From: Pandoraea fibrosis
GTDB lineage: Bacteria; Pseudomonadota; Gammaproteobacteria; Burkholderiales; Burkholderiaceae
Assembly (NCBI RefSeq): GCF_000807775.2
Contig: NZ_CP047385.1
Span: forward strand, 1,674,001-1,738,000
Direction: 5' to 3'
Length of the DNA: 64,000 bases
Below, one piece after another: positions 16,133 through 25,630 of the stretch (within the stretch, counting starts at the first letter, position 1; the number at the start of each line of letters is the position of its first letter). A program made the position numbers and the translations under genes. The notes under the pieces are model-generated. The model searched no databases, was not told where the DNA came from, and was given only the letters and a program-made list of their open reading frames with translations.

Positions 16133-18916
16133 TTACGTCAGAGGCGCTGCGCACAACTCGGCCAGTCCGGCGAGATCGCCGCGCTGTGCGAGTTGATGGA
16201 CGTGCCGGGCGAAGCCGTCGAATTGTGGCGATTGATCGCTCAGGTCGCGCGCCCAATCCATCAGGTCGGTAATCGCGCCCATGGCGATCAACTGCCGGGC
16301 CTGCACCAGATGGTCGCGCGACGGACGCAGCAGGGGGCCGTCGTGCGGATGACCGGCGTCTGCACGATCCTGCGCGCCGGCGAGGGCATCGTCGCGATGC
16401 AGATTGAGCAGGCGAGCGAGCGTGTTGCGCAGGTCGGCCAGTTCGATGGGCTTGAGCAGACACGCATCGTAGCCACTGCCAGCAACGATCTGCGGCGACG
16501 CCGAGATCGCCAGCACCGGCATGTCGGGCCAGCGGCGGCGTGTCGCGCGTGCGACCGCGAGACCGTCGGCATTGGGCATCATGTGATCGGTGATCACGAG
16601 ATTCGGTCGCGTCGGCTCGGGATTGCCCAGTTCGGCGATGAGCGCTACGCCATCGCTGAACGTGCGCACCGTGAAGCCGAGACTGGCGAGTTCGTCATGC
16701 AGAAACTGCCGGATCTCGGGCGAATCTTCGGCGAGCCAGAGGTGGTGTCCGCTGCCGTCGAGCGGCGGCAAGGCGTGGGTCGCGCCCGCCAGCGACTGCG
16801 GCACGAGATCCGCCTCGCGCGCCACGCGCAACGGTAGCGTGAACGCGACACGTGTGCCCACGTCTGGCGCGCTGTCGAGCGTAATGGTGCCGTCCATGCG
16901 CTCGACCCATTGCTGCACGATGGCCAGCCCGAGGCCCACCCCCGGCACGCGTCGCGCCCGGTCGAGCCGCGCGAACGGTTCGAACACGCGAGGCAGATCG
17001 TCGCTGGCGATGCCGCAACCGGAATCTTCCACACAGAAGCGCACATGCAACATATCGGCGCGCGTCACGTCCGGGGTGGCCGAGACCGACAGCGTGATCG
17101 TGCCGTTGGCGGTGTACTTCGCGGCGTTGTCCAGCAGGTTGCCAAGGACCTGACGCACGCGTTTGGCATCGAACGCGAGCAGCGCGGGCAGCGGCGTCCG
17201 CACATCGAGCAGGAATGCGTTGTTGTGCTTGCGCGCGAGGCTCATGCCTTCGTGCGCCATGCCGTCGATGAACGCGTGGATGTAGACCGGGGCGACGTGC
17301 AGCGCGTCGGCCGCGCCGCCACCCGCATATTCGATCAGGTCGTTGACCATGGCGAGCATGTGATGCGCGCTGCGGCGGATGATGCGTCCCCGGTCGGCGT
17401 CTTCACGTCCGCCCGATTGCACCAGATCGGCAAAGCCGATGATCGACGTGAGCGGGGTGCGCAGGTCGTGACTGATACGGGCGAGGAAGTCGTTCTTCGC
17501 GCTGTTCGCTTCGTCGGCGGCGATGAGCGCGGCTTGCAATTCCCGCGTGCGCATATCGACGGCGTTGGCCAGTCGGGTCTGCTCTTCGCGACGCGTCTGG
17601 AGTACCTCGTGCTGTGCCGCGCGTTGTTCGCGCACGAGTTCGCGTGAGCGTCCGGCCACGATGATGGTGAGCATGAGCAGTACGGCGATGTTCGTGCTCC
17701 AGGCCATCGCGGTATTGGCGAGCCATTCCTCCGGCAGCAGGCCCTTGATGATCGCCAGCCGCCAGAACAGGACCGCGCAACCGGGGGAGAACGACAGCAG
17801 GCAGAGCCGCGCGTTGGCCAGGCCGCGCCGCCAGCCGTCGGCCAGGGAGACGACCCAGAGCACGTTGAAGGCGGTGAGCAATTGCAGGTGCGTAAACGCG
17901 GCTGCCCGGTGGTCGCCAAACGCGACCCAGAGGGCCATGCACGCCATCGCGGCGATCATCACGCGATAGGTCCAGCGCCATAGCGTGACGCGCCGCAGGC
18001 CGGTGAAAGCCAGCACCATCGCGCTGAAGAAGCCTGCGGTCAGCGTCGAGAAGAAGCTTGGCGCGCGCACGATGAATTCGCCGCCTTGCGTGAGCAGGTA
18101 GCGATACAGGAAGCCCTGAAATGCCATGTCTTGCGCGACCTGCGTGACCGTGGTGAGCGCGAGCAGGACGAACACCGCGTCGCGTCGGGCAATACCGAGC
18201 ACGAAGGCGTAGAGCGCGATGGAAATCATCGAGCCCGCGAGCAGCATGGCGATCATCGCGTTGCGCGATTCGGCGACGCGGAAGTCGTCGGGACGCCAGA
18301 GCTGCGGCACGATGCTCACCGAGGAGCGTGTTTCGACGCGCAAGAGGAAAGTCATCCGCTCGCCGGGCGCGAGCGTGACCGGGAAGACCGACGTTTCCGA
18401 CATGATCGGGTGACGCTCGAGCGGCACCGTGTGCCCCGCGAGCATCGCGATGGACGGTTGTGTGCTGCCTGCGGGTATCGCATAGAAACGCACATCTTCC
18501 AGCCGCACGATGCCAACACTCAGCCAGCGGGTGATGGATTGTTTTCCCGGGTTGACGAGGCTACCTTGCAGCCAGAACGCCGAGCGGCTGTAGCCGGGGT
18601 TGAGCATGCGCGGCACAACGTCGCGCCAGCCGTAAGCGGCGAGGGCCTGTGTGGCGTCGAGGCGTGCGGAAGGGTCTTCCAGCAGGCGCAGTTGGCTGTC
18701 GAGTTTGTACGGCGAGGGCGCGCTCGCGAGGTCGACGGGCGAGACCGTTGTCGCGGTCGATGCCGACGCCGGAACGCTCGCGGCGGGGGCGACGGGGGCT
18801 GCAAAGGCGAGCACGCCGTGCAGCAGCAGCGTCAGAAGGGCGACGACCAGAGCCATGCAGGTCATTCGCGACCGGCGCAGATCGCGCGTCGGCATGTCCG
18901 ATGGCGCAACGCTCAT
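16133..18916 (-). CDS. 7TMR-DISM hybrid sensor histidine kinase
   Basis: Encodes 927 residues. Order: signal peptide (about 18-40), 7TMR-DISM extracellular domain type 2 (about 60-205), seven-helix membrane unit (about 215-425), coiled coil (about 425-475), HisKA with phospho-acceptor His483 in RISHDLRTPL, HATPase_c (N597 box in NLLDNAAKYT, DSGCGI, GVGLGLAI), receiver domain (about 722-838, Asp777 in VITDHMMP, Lys822). About 85 residues follow the receiver as a helical extension with the pattern LIAMGAITDLMDWA; I recognise no named domain there. Its start overlaps the stop of the REC-AraC gene as ATGA, so they form a co-translated signalling pair. The signal is unknown. Confidence 0.92.
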   Translation of the reverse strand: MSVAPSDMPTRDLRRSRMTCMALVVALLTLLLHGVLAFAAPVAPAASVPASASTATTVSPVDLASAPSPYKLDSQLRLLEDPSARLDATQALAAYGWRDVVPRMLNPGYSRSAFWLQGSLVNPGKQSITRWLSVGIVRLEDVRFYAIPAGSTQPSIAMLAGHTVPLERHPIMSETSVFPVTLAPGERMTFLLRVETRSSVSIVPQLWRPDDFRVAESRNAMIAMLLAGSMISIALYAFVLGIARRDAVFVLLALTTVTQVAQDMAFQGFLYRYLLTQGGEFIVRAPSFFSTLTAGFFSAMVLAFTGLRRVTLWRWTYRVMIAAMACMALWVAFGDHRAAAFTHLQLLTAFNVLWVVSLADGWRRGLANARLCLLSFSPGCAVLFWRLAIIKGLLPEEWLANTAMAWSTNIAVLLMLTIIVAGRSRELVREQRAAQHEVLQTRREEQTRLANAVDMRTRELQAALIAADEANSAKNDFLARISHDLRTPLTSIIGFADLVQSGGREDADRGRIIRRSAHHMLAMVNDLIEYAGGGAADALHVAPVYIHAFIDGMAHEGMSLARKHNNAFLLDVRTPLPALLAFDAKRVRQVLGNLLDNAAKYTANGTITLSVSATPDVTRADMLHVRFCVEDSGCGIASDDLPRVFEPFARLDRARRVPGVGLGLAIVQQWVERMDGTITLDSAPDVGTRVAFTLPLRVAREADLVPQSLAGATHALPPLDGSGHHLWLAEDSPEIRQFLHDELASLGFTVRTFSDGVALIAELGNPEPTRPNLVITDHMMPNADGLAVARATRRRWPDMPVLAISASPQIVAGSGYDACLLKPIELADLRNTLARLLNLHRDDALAGAQDRADAGHPHDGPLLRPSRDHLVQARQLIAMGAITDLMDWARDLSDQSPQFDGFARHVHQLAQRGDLAGLAELCAAPLT

Positions 18917-19824
18917 GGCGAGGGCGCTGCGCCCGACGCCTCGGGAACCGGCGTGTTTTGCGCGCCAAGCTCACGGAAACCGCTCGGTGGCATGCCGAAG
19001 CGCTCGCGAAACGCCGTGGCGAAATTGGCGGCGCTTGCAAAGCCGACGGCGCCGGCAATGTCCTGCACGTCGAGCGACGTCTCGGAGAGCAGGCGGCGTG
19101 CCTCTTTCATGCGTTCTTCGCGCAGGAAGTCGAATACCGTCACGCCGACGCAGCGTCGAAACGCCAGATTCAGGCGACGCGTGTTGGTGCCGACGGCGCT
19201 CGCGAGGCCGGCAAGTTCGGGCGTGATGTCGAGCCGATCTAGCAGCAAGGCGCGCGTGGCCCGGAACAGGACGGCGTCGAGCGTGTGCGCCTGCACGGGC
19301 AACGGCGCCAGCTTGCCTTTTTCGCTGGCGTCGGAAGCCAGTGGCGCGGGTGTCGTCGCCTTCAGGTGAATCGACAGCCGCAGGCGTACCTCTTCGAAGT
19401 CGTAGGGCTTGGCGACGTAATCGACGGCACCCGCCGAGAGGCCGGCAACGCGCTCGCCGGGCAAGGCGGCGGCCGTCAGGAAGATCAGCGGGATGTGACG
19501 GGTGCCTGGGTCGGCCTTGAGCAGCCGACAGGCGCCGAGGCCGTCGCACACGGGCATGCGGATGTCCATGAGGATCAGGTCGGGCTGCACCGTGCGGGCT
19601 TTCGTGTAGCCGTCGCGGCCGTCTTGCGCGATGTAGACGCGGCACCCCTGCTGGCTGAGGAAGTCCATCAGCAGCATGCGGTCTTCCTGATTGTCGTCGA
19701 CGACAAGCACGCGCACGCCCGACAACTGGCGGGCATGCGGCGAAGTGGGCCACGTCGCTCCCGAGGGATGGGGCGTGGCAGGCGGCTGCGCAGGCAGGGG
19801 ACGATCGCTCATGATGGTCGCCAT
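18913..19824 (-). CDS. response regulator with AraC-type DNA-binding domain
   Basis: Encodes 303 residues from the ATG at 19824; ATG at 19812 is an alternative, and the frame opens as far as 19902. The receiver (about 36-155) has the acidic pair in VVDDNQED, phospho-acceptor Asp87 in LMDIRMP, Thr118 and Lys139 in AKPYDF. A linker leads to an AraC double helix-turn-helix (about 200-285) with IAGAVGFASAANFATAFRERFGMPPSGFR. A REC-AraC architecture is less common in proteobacteria than REC-OmpR or REC-LuxR. It is co-translated with the hybrid kinase that follows and should be its partner. Confidence 0.9.
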   Translation of the reverse strand: MATIMSDRPLPAQPPATPHPSGATWPTSPHARQLSGVRVLVVDDNQEDRMLLMDFLSQQGCRVYIAQDGRDGYTKARTVQPDLILMDIRMPVCDGLGACRLLKADPGTRHIPLIFLTAAALPGERVAGLSAGAVDYVAKPYDFEEVRLRLSIHLKATTPAPLASDASEKGKLAPLPVQAHTLDAVLFRATRALLLDRLDITPELAGLASAVGTNTRRLNLAFRRCVGVTVFDFLREERMKEARRLLSETSLDVQDIAGAVGFASAANFATAFRERFGMPPSGFRELGAQNTPVPEASGAAPSP

Positions 19825-20099
19825 TCTTTCACATTCGCCTGGCTGCGCTTCGCCCGGGTGGCGCGAATTCCGGCACCCGGGAAATATTTTTCCTCCGGGC
19901 AAACATCACATGCCGTCGGGCAAAGGTGCGGTGATTTCGGGCGGGATCGGCTCAGGTAAGGTCAGCCGTCGGGTTCGCCGGGGTGAGGATCGGTGCGTGG
20001 GCGATCGGGGGGTCGTCTGCCGCCGGCGTGCCCCGTCTGGCGAACCCGGCCCCCCCGGGGGGGCGGTTACCGGCACGAGAAGAACAAGATGCGGGTGAC

Positions 20100-21401
20100 T
20101 TACTCGGGCGTGGTCCAGACGACGTTCGCCCCCACCGAGCACAGATTTTCGACGAAGCGCGGGTGTGCACGCCGGATTGGCTGGGCGTTCTTGATGGTCG
20201 ACTGGCCATCGATGCTGGCCGCCACCATCAGCAGCGCAATCGCCACGCGGATGATGTACGGACTTTCCACGACGGCCGGCGTGAGCGGCACGCCGCCAAA
20301 CGTGATCAGCCGATGCGGATCGGACTGGAACACGTGCGCACCGAACTTCGACAACTCCGTCGACCAGCCCATGGCGCCGTCGTACACCTTGTTCCAGAAC
20401 ATCGCACTGCCTTCTGCCTTCACGCCCAGCGCGATGAAGATCGGCAGCAGGTCGACCGGGAAATACGGCCACGGTGCGGCTTCCACCTTCGTCAGAATGT
20501 TCTGCGTGAACGGCGCCTGCACCTTGAGCTTGCCTTGGGCCGTTGCCGTCGACCAGCCGTCGCGGTGCTCGACCTTCACGCCGAACTTGGCGAATGTGCG
20601 GTCGATCAGCGGGAATTGGTCCGGTGCCGTGTTCTTGACCGTGATTTCGCCGCCGGTGATCGCGCCGAGGGCGAGGAACGTGGTGATTTCATGGAAGTCT
20701 TCGGCGAAGCGGAATTCGCCGCCGCCGAAGCGCTCCACGCCTTCGATGGCGAGTTGCGACGTGCCGACGCCTTCGATGGGCACGCCCAGCATCTGCATGA
20801 AGCGGCAGAATTCCTGCACGTGCGGCTCGGACGCCGCGTTATTCAATTGCGAGCGACCCTTGGCCGAGGCTGCGCACAGCACGAAGTTTTCCGTCGTCGT
20901 CACCGACGCGTAATCGAGCCAGTGGTGGATCGCCGGGCGCGTCTCGTCGCCGTGGATCAGCAACGAGCCTTCGGTGCGTTCGACACGTCCGCCGAAATGG
21001 CGCAGCACTTCGATATGCGGGTCGATCTCGCGCACGCCGAGGGTACAGCCCTTGATGTTGTCTTCGATGCGCGCCACGCCAAAGCGTGCGAGCAGCGGCG
21101 GCACGAGCATGATCGACGAGCGCATTTCTTCCGGCAGATGGTCGGTGCGCGGGTCGAACTTCGTATGACGGTGATGAATGTCGAGCGTGCCGGCCTCGAA
21201 ATCGACGCTCACATCGCTACCGAGCTGGCGGAAGATATCGAGGATCTTGCGAACGTCGGTGATCTCGGGCACGCCGATAAGGCGCACGGGCTGGTCGGTG
21301 AGCAGCGTGGCGCACAGCACCGGCAGAACGGCATTCTTGTTGGCGGAGGGGATGATGCGGCCGCGTAGGGGCTGACCGCCGTGGACTACCAGATGGGACA
21401 T
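20100..21401 (-). CDS. MurA-like enolpyruvyl transferase paralogue
   Basis: Encodes 433 residues from an ATG with AAGGAAG upstream. It is an EPSP-synthase-fold protein of the UDP-N-acetylglucosamine 1-carboxyvinyltransferase family. Catalytic positions are kept: Lys/Asn in ANKNAVLPVL, Cys in KGCTLGVRE (the loop cysteine of MurA), Asp in FPVDLLP, and Arg in YIIRVAIALL. Outside these it diverges from typical MurA, for example DYASVTTTENFVL and RRAHPRF. The usual murA lies elsewhere (with hisG) in Burkholderiales, so this is probably a second copy. It may make UDP-GlcNAc-enolpyruvate or act on a related sugar nucleotide. Confidence 0.85.
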   Translation of the reverse strand: MSHLVVHGGQPLRGRIIPSANKNAVLPVLCATLLTDQPVRLIGVPEITDVRKILDIFRQLGSDVSVDFEAGTLDIHHRHTKFDPRTDHLPEEMRSSIMLVPPLLARFGVARIEDNIKGCTLGVREIDPHIEVLRHFGGRVERTEGSLLIHGDETRPAIHHWLDYASVTTTENFVLCAASAKGRSQLNNAASEPHVQEFCRFMQMLGVPIEGVGTSQLAIEGVERFGGGEFRFAEDFHEITTFLALGAITGGEITVKNTAPDQFPLIDRTFAKFGVKVEHRDGWSTATAQGKLKVQAPFTQNILTKVEAAPWPYFPVDLLPIFIALGVKAEGSAMFWNKVYDGAMGWSTELSKFGAHVFQSDPHRLITFGGVPLTPAVVESPYIIRVAIALLMVAASIDGQSTIKNAQPIRRAHPRFVENLCSVGANVVWTTPE

Positions 21402-21619
21402 GGGCTTCCTTCGGGCTTCGTGCCTTCGTGCTTTCGTGTATCGGGCGGGGGGCGAAAGTGGCAGGCGGGCCGCAGGCCCGTCGCAAACAGGCGAAATATA
21501 CCCCCGAATGCGGGGTGTGTGCCATGCGACCCCCACGCCCGTGGTGGGATTGCCGCGTCGCTTGACGGGCGACAGGCTCGTGGTACCGGCGAAGCGCGAC
21601 GACCGGATCGCGTTGCGGT

Positions 21620-22420
21620 TCAGGACGTCTCGCCCGCAAACGCCTCGGCGAAGATGGCGCGAAAATCAGGCGTCTCCGCGGCGGCCGCACGGGTGAGCAC
21701 GCGTGCTTCCAGTTCGTCGAGATGCGCTGCCGCGAGGGTAATGGCGGCCTGCGTCTTGTCATCGCGCAACTGGCTGACGAGTTGAGCATGCTCGGTCGGC
21801 GCGCAATGCATGAATTCCGCCGGGTCGTAGAGGGCCTTGTATAGCTCGGTCTTGGCGACGAGCTGTCGCGCGAACGCGTCGAGTTCGGCGCTGTCCGCCA
21901 TACCGATCAACTTCAGATGAAATTCGCCCGCGAGGCGGATTGAACGCTCGTGCGTGCCGTCGGCATGCGAGCGGGCTTCGGTGGCGACATGCGCGTCGAG
22001 CACTGCGAGTTGCGATTCGTTCAGATGACCGCAAATGCTCGCGATCACCCCGGTTTCCAGCACGCGTCGCGCACGGTACGTCTGGCGGATGTCGTCGAGC
22101 GAAGGCTGCGGCACAAACGCCCCGCGGTTGGGTTCGAGCACCAGCTTGCCCTCGAAACCGAGCCGCGCGAGCACTTTGCGCACCGCGCCGCGCGTGCAGT
22201 CGAGCGCCTGCGCGAGATTGCGCTCGCGCAGTGGCATGCCCGGGCGAAGCTTGCCCGAGAGCAGCGCTTGCGAAATCGCCTGATAGACGCGCGCCTCGAT
22301 CTGCTGTCCCGCGCTGGCCGACGAGCCATCGCCATCGGCCATGAGGTTCGGGGCCGTGTCGGGCGCGGCCTCGGTGCGGGACGCGTCGCGCGGCGACGCG
22401 GGTGCTGCGGTGCGGCTCAA
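21620..22420 (-). CDS. GntR/FCD-family transcriptional regulator
   Basis: Encodes 266 residues from a TTG with GAGGAG eight bases upstream; an ATG at 22342 would remove 26 residues. The winged helix (about 40-100) reads YQAISQALLSGKLRPGMPLRERNLAQALDCTRGAVRKVLARL. The FCD ligand domain (about 110-240) includes the metal-binding His pattern in FHLKLIGMA and HAQLVSQL. It is divergent from the DUF3311-SSS-amidohydrolase-MFS operon. An 18-bp palindrome with TGGTTAACCA lies between them, so it is the obvious controller. Confidence 0.9.
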   Translation of the reverse strand: MSRTAAPASPRDASRTEAAPDTAPNLMADGDGSSASAGQQIEARVYQAISQALLSGKLRPGMPLRERNLAQALDCTRGAVRKVLARLGFEGKLVLEPNRGAFVPQPSLDDIRQTYRARRVLETGVIASICGHLNESQLAVLDAHVATEARSHADGTHERSIRLAGEFHLKLIGMADSAELDAFARQLVAKTELYKALYDPAEFMHCAPTEHAQLVSQLRDDKTQAAITLAAAHLDELEARVLTRAAAAETPDFRAIFAEAFAGETS

Positions 22421-22731
22421 GCCTGATCTCCTCGAGGGGCGCGGTTCGCGAAAGTGTGGGCCGCATTGTACCCGGCCCCCTCGAACTCCCGGCGCCCCTC
22501 CCGGAAAACCCTCGGTTCCGCCCGTCCCGGCATCGCGACCTTGCATTTCGGCAATTCGTTGCCGATAATGGTCAACAAAAATGGTTAACCATTTTATTGT
22601 ATTTGGTTGATGATATGGCAAATCGATGCGATATGCCATGGCCGGACACCATCGAAGTGGTCAAGCCGTGGGGCCGCCCCGAACGTAGTCGAGCGGCCGA
22701 CTGTTGAATCCTTTTTGGGTCTGGAGACGTC
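22421..22731. promoter_or_regulatory. divergent control region with GntR-type operator
   Basis: No gene is seen here. At 22578-22595 is a perfect 18-bp palindrome, AAAATGGTTAACCATTTT, whose core TGGTNNACCA fits FCD-type GntR sites. Flanking half-sites TGGTCAAC (22569-22576) and TGGTTGAT (22603-22610) are arranged as TCAAC...GTTGA around it. The surrounding 22560-22620 is AT-rich and probably contains the promoters of both divergent units. Confidence 0.7.
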
Positions 22732-22968
22732 ATGAAACCTGTACATTGCCTGGCTGCGCTTCCCATCGCGGCCTTTTACAGCGGCGGTTGGCTCGCCGAA
22801 CACGTGGGTACCCGATTGGCCGGGCTGCCGTTCCTGATGACGTGGAATATCGTCTGGTTGCTGCTCACGTCGGTGGTAATGGTCGTGATGTTCCGCTTCG
22901 ACGGATCGCGCGACACGGCGAGCGCTTCGGCGAAGGATCTGCGCGAGCACGACGGAGCCGCGTCATGA
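22732..22968 (+). CDS. DUF3311 small membrane protein
   Basis: Encodes 78 residues with two hydrophobic segments (about 5-20 and 35-55), the second containing PFLMTWNIVWLLLTSVVMVVMF, typical of DUF3311. Such proteins regularly precede SSS-family symporters and may be accessory subunits. Its stop overlaps the next start as ATGA, so it is co-translated with the symporter. First gene of a four-gene operon. Confidence 0.82.
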   Translation: MKPVHCLAALPIAAFYSGGWLAEHVGTRLAGLPFLMTWNIVWLLLTSVVMVVMFRFDGSRDTASASAKDLREHDGAAS

Positions 22969-24443
22969 ATGCCGCTCTGGCCGTTATCGCGGCGTTTCTC
23001 GCCTTTGCGTTGTTCGTGGGATTGCGCGCACGGCGCGGTCGCACGATGAGTCTGGAACAGTGGGCGGTGGGCGGGCGTGGCTTCGGTACGCTGCTCGTTT
23101 TCCTGCTCATGGCCGGGGAGGCCTTCTCCACGTTCACGTTCCTCGGCGCGAGTGGATGGGCGTACAGCAAAGGCCCCCCTGCGTTCTACATCCTCGCGTA
23201 TGGCGCGCTGGCGTACCTGCTCGGCTACTGGATGCTACCGGCGGCGTGGCGGCATGCCACGCGGCATGGGTGCGTGTCGTTCTCGGACTTTTTCGCGACG
23301 GCATATGGTTCGCGTGCGTTGGGTGTGGTCGTCTCGCTGGTGGCCGTGCTCGGCATGACCGCGCTGCTCATCATTCAGTTGCGCGGGCTGGGCATCATCG
23401 TCTCGGAGTCGTCATACGGCACGATTCCGCCGGCCGTGGCGATCTGGTGCGGGGCTATTGCGATGGTGCTGTACATCACGGTCTCGGGCATTCACGGCTC
23501 GGCGAGCATTGCGATCTATAAAGACGTCCTGATTCTCGTGATCGCGGTGTTCCTCGGCATCTATCTGCCGTTGCATTACTTCGGCGGCTTCGGTGAAATG
23601 TTCGACCGCATCGAGGCGGCGCGTCCGGGTTTCCTGCAAATGCCCACCAGCGGGCTGACGCTGTCCTGGTACAACTCGACGATCCTGCTCACGTCGCTTG
23701 GCTACTACCTGTATCCGTATGTTTTCACATCGGTGTATGCGGCCAAGAGCGAGAGCGCGGTGCGCAAGAACACGATCCTGATGCCGCTGTATCAGATGGT
23801 CATCGCATTCATGTTCTTCGTGGGCTTCGCGGCGATTCTGCAGGTACCGGGCCTCACGGGTGCCGATTCCGATCTGGCCCTGCTGCGTATCGTGAAGCAG
23901 ACATTCTCGCCGTGGTTCGTGGGCGTGATCGGTGGCGTTGGGGTGTTGACCGCGCTCGTGCCGGGCTCGATGATCCTGCTCAATGCGTCGACGCTGATCG
24001 CGAAGAACATTTATCGCGACGGCTTCGCGCCGCAGGCGAGCGAGGCCTTCGTGGGCAAGCTCGCCAAGCGTGTGCTGCCGGTCTTCGGTCTGGTGGCCGT
24101 GTTCTTCGTGTTGCGAGGCGGTGCGACGTTCGTGGCGCTGGCGCTCTTCGCATCGAGCCTGTTGACGCAACTGTTCCCGTCGTTCGTGGCGAGCTTGCTG
24201 CCGCGTCCGTTCGGTAATAAATATGGCGCGTTTGCCGGGATCGGTGCGGGCGCCATCGTGCTGGCGGCGGCCGTGGGATTCGACGTCAATCTGCGCACGC
24301 TGCTGCCCGGCGCGCCGGATACCGTGGGGTCGATCAACATGGGCCTCGTGGCATTGGCGGTCAATGCGGTGACGTTCGTGGTGGTGAGCCTGCTCACGCG
24401 CTCGCGCAACGTCGCCACGGAAATCAATTTGAGGAAGGCATGA
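22965..24443 (+). CDS. sodium:solute symporter (SSS) family transporter
   Basis: Encodes 492 residues from the ATG overlapping the DUF3311 stop. Thirteen or so helices are expected. SSS features include the N-terminal GGRGFGTLLVFLLMAGEAFSTFTFLGASGWAYSKG, the mid-protein YYLYPYVFTSVYAAKSE and conserved small-residue helices. The family couples Na+ to uptake of sugars, nucleobases, amino or organic acids. It is embedded between DUF3311 and a cytosine-deaminase-like amidohydrolase, with 4-bp overlaps on both sides, so its cargo is probably the hydrolase substrate or a precursor. Confidence 0.88.
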   Translation: MNAALAVIAAFLAFALFVGLRARRGRTMSLEQWAVGGRGFGTLLVFLLMAGEAFSTFTFLGASGWAYSKGPPAFYILAYGALAYLLGYWMLPAAWRHATRHGCVSFSDFFATAYGSRALGVVVSLVAVLGMTALLIIQLRGLGIIVSESSYGTIPPAVAIWCGAIAMVLYITVSGIHGSASIAIYKDVLILVIAVFLGIYLPLHYFGGFGEMFDRIEAARPGFLQMPTSGLTLSWYNSTILLTSLGYYLYPYVFTSVYAAKSESAVRKNTILMPLYQMVIAFMFFVGFAAILQVPGLTGADSDLALLRIVKQTFSPWFVGVIGGVGVLTALVPGSMILLNASTLIAKNIYRDGFAPQASEAFVGKLAKRVLPVFGLVAVFFVLRGGATFVALALFASSLLTQLFPSFVASLLPRPFGNKYGAFAGIGAGAIVLAAAVGFDVNLRTLLPGAPDTVGSINMGLVALAVNAVTFVVVSLLTRSRNVATEINLRKA

Positions 24444-25630
24444 CAACACTGGACATACGCAACGCACGCGGCCTTGACGGTGCACCGGTCGAGGTGCGCG
24501 TCGAGAACGGGCGGATTACGGCCATCGCGCCGACGTTGCCCGTTGCTCAAGCGGCCGCGATTCGCCAAATCGACGCAGGCGGTGCGTTGCTGCTGCCCGG
24601 TCTCGTGGAGTCGCACACGCATCTCGACAAGACAGTGTGGGGCATGCCGTGGTACGTCAACGAGTGCGGTTCGCGATTGATCGATCGCATCGATAACGAG
24701 CGCCGGTGGCGTGCCGAGAGCGGGCACGATGCGCGCGCCGCGTCGCTCGCGCTGGGGCGGGCGTTCCTCGCGGCGGGCACCACGCGTCTGCGCACGCACG
24801 TCGATATCGATACCGACGCGGGTCTGCGCCATCTCGACGGCGTGCTCGCTACGCGCGAGGCGCTGGCGGACATGCTGGACATGCAGATCGTCGCATTCCC
24901 GCAGTCGGGCGTGCTGGATCGCGAGGGCACCGTGGCCTTGCTGGACGATTCGCTCGCGCGCGGCGCCGATGTGCTCGGCTGGCTCGATCCGTGCGCCATC
25001 GACCGCGATCCGAAGGCGTCGCTCGACGCCATGTTCGCGCTGGCCGACAAGCACGGTTGCCCCGTCGACATTCATTTGCATGAACCGGGCGAGATGGGCG
25101 TGTTCTCGCTTGAATTGATGCTCGAGCGCATCGTGGCGCTGGGGATGCAGGGCAAGGTCGTCGTGTCGCACGCGTTTTGTCTGGGAGAGTTGGACGCTGC
25201 GCGTGCCGATGCGTTGCTCGCCCGTCTGGCAGATGCCGGGGTTGCGCTGATCACCACGGCGCCGCCGTCGCGCGTTGTGCCGCCACTCATGGCGTGCCGC
25301 CGCGCCGGCGTTGCGCTCGCCGGCGGGAACGACGGCATTCGCGACACGTGGACGCCCTATGGCACGCCCGACATGCTCGAGCGCGCCATGATGATCGGTC
25401 TGCGCTACAACCTGCGCCGCGACGACGAGTTGGACATTGCGCTTGACTGCGTCACCCATCAGGGCGCGAGGGCGTGCTGGTTCGATGATTACGGCCTGCA
25501 TGTCGGGGCACGCGCCGATCTCGTGCTGGTCGACGCGCTCAATGCCGCGCAGGCCATCGTCACGCGCGCGCCACGTCGCTGGGTGGTGGCGAACGGCCAC
25601 GTCGTGGTGAGCGAGGGCGTGGTGGTATGA
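24440..25630 (+). CDS. cytosine-deaminase-like amidohydrolase
   Basis: Encodes 396 residues. Metal-binding features of the amidohydrolase TIM barrel are present: ESHTHLDK (HxH), DIHLHEPGE, VVSHAFCLGE (His) and GNDGIRDTW (Asp). The overall layout resembles cytosine deaminase or N-isopropylammelide/hydantoin-type deaminases, so it likely hydrolyses a C-N bond in a heterocycle; the substrate cannot be named. Overlaps both neighbours by 4 bp (ATGA), and is flanked by two transporters. Confidence 0.87.
   Translation: MTTLDIRNARGLDGAPVEVRVENGRITAIAPTLPVAQAAAIRQIDAGGALLLPGLVESHTHLDKTVWGMPWYVNECGSRLIDRIDNERRWRAESGHDARAASLALGRAFLAAGTTRLRTHVDIDTDAGLRHLDGVLATREALADMLDMQIVAFPQSGVLDREGTVALLDDSLARGADVLGWLDPCAIDRDPKASLDAMFALADKHGCPVDIHLHEPGEMGVFSLELMLERIVALGMQGKVVVSHAFCLGELDAARADALLARLADAGVALITTAPPSRVVPPLMACRRAGVALAGGNDGIRDTWTPYGTPDMLERAMMIGLRYNLRRDDELDIALDCVTHQGARACWFDDYGLHVGARADLVLVDALNAAQAIVTRAPRRWVVANGHVVVSEGVVV

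Noticed and set aside
20049..20064. Perfect GC palindrome (seven C then seven G, with flanking G and C)
   Set aside because: No U-tract follows and it lies in a highly GC-rich gap; it may be chance, so no terminator or operator was called.
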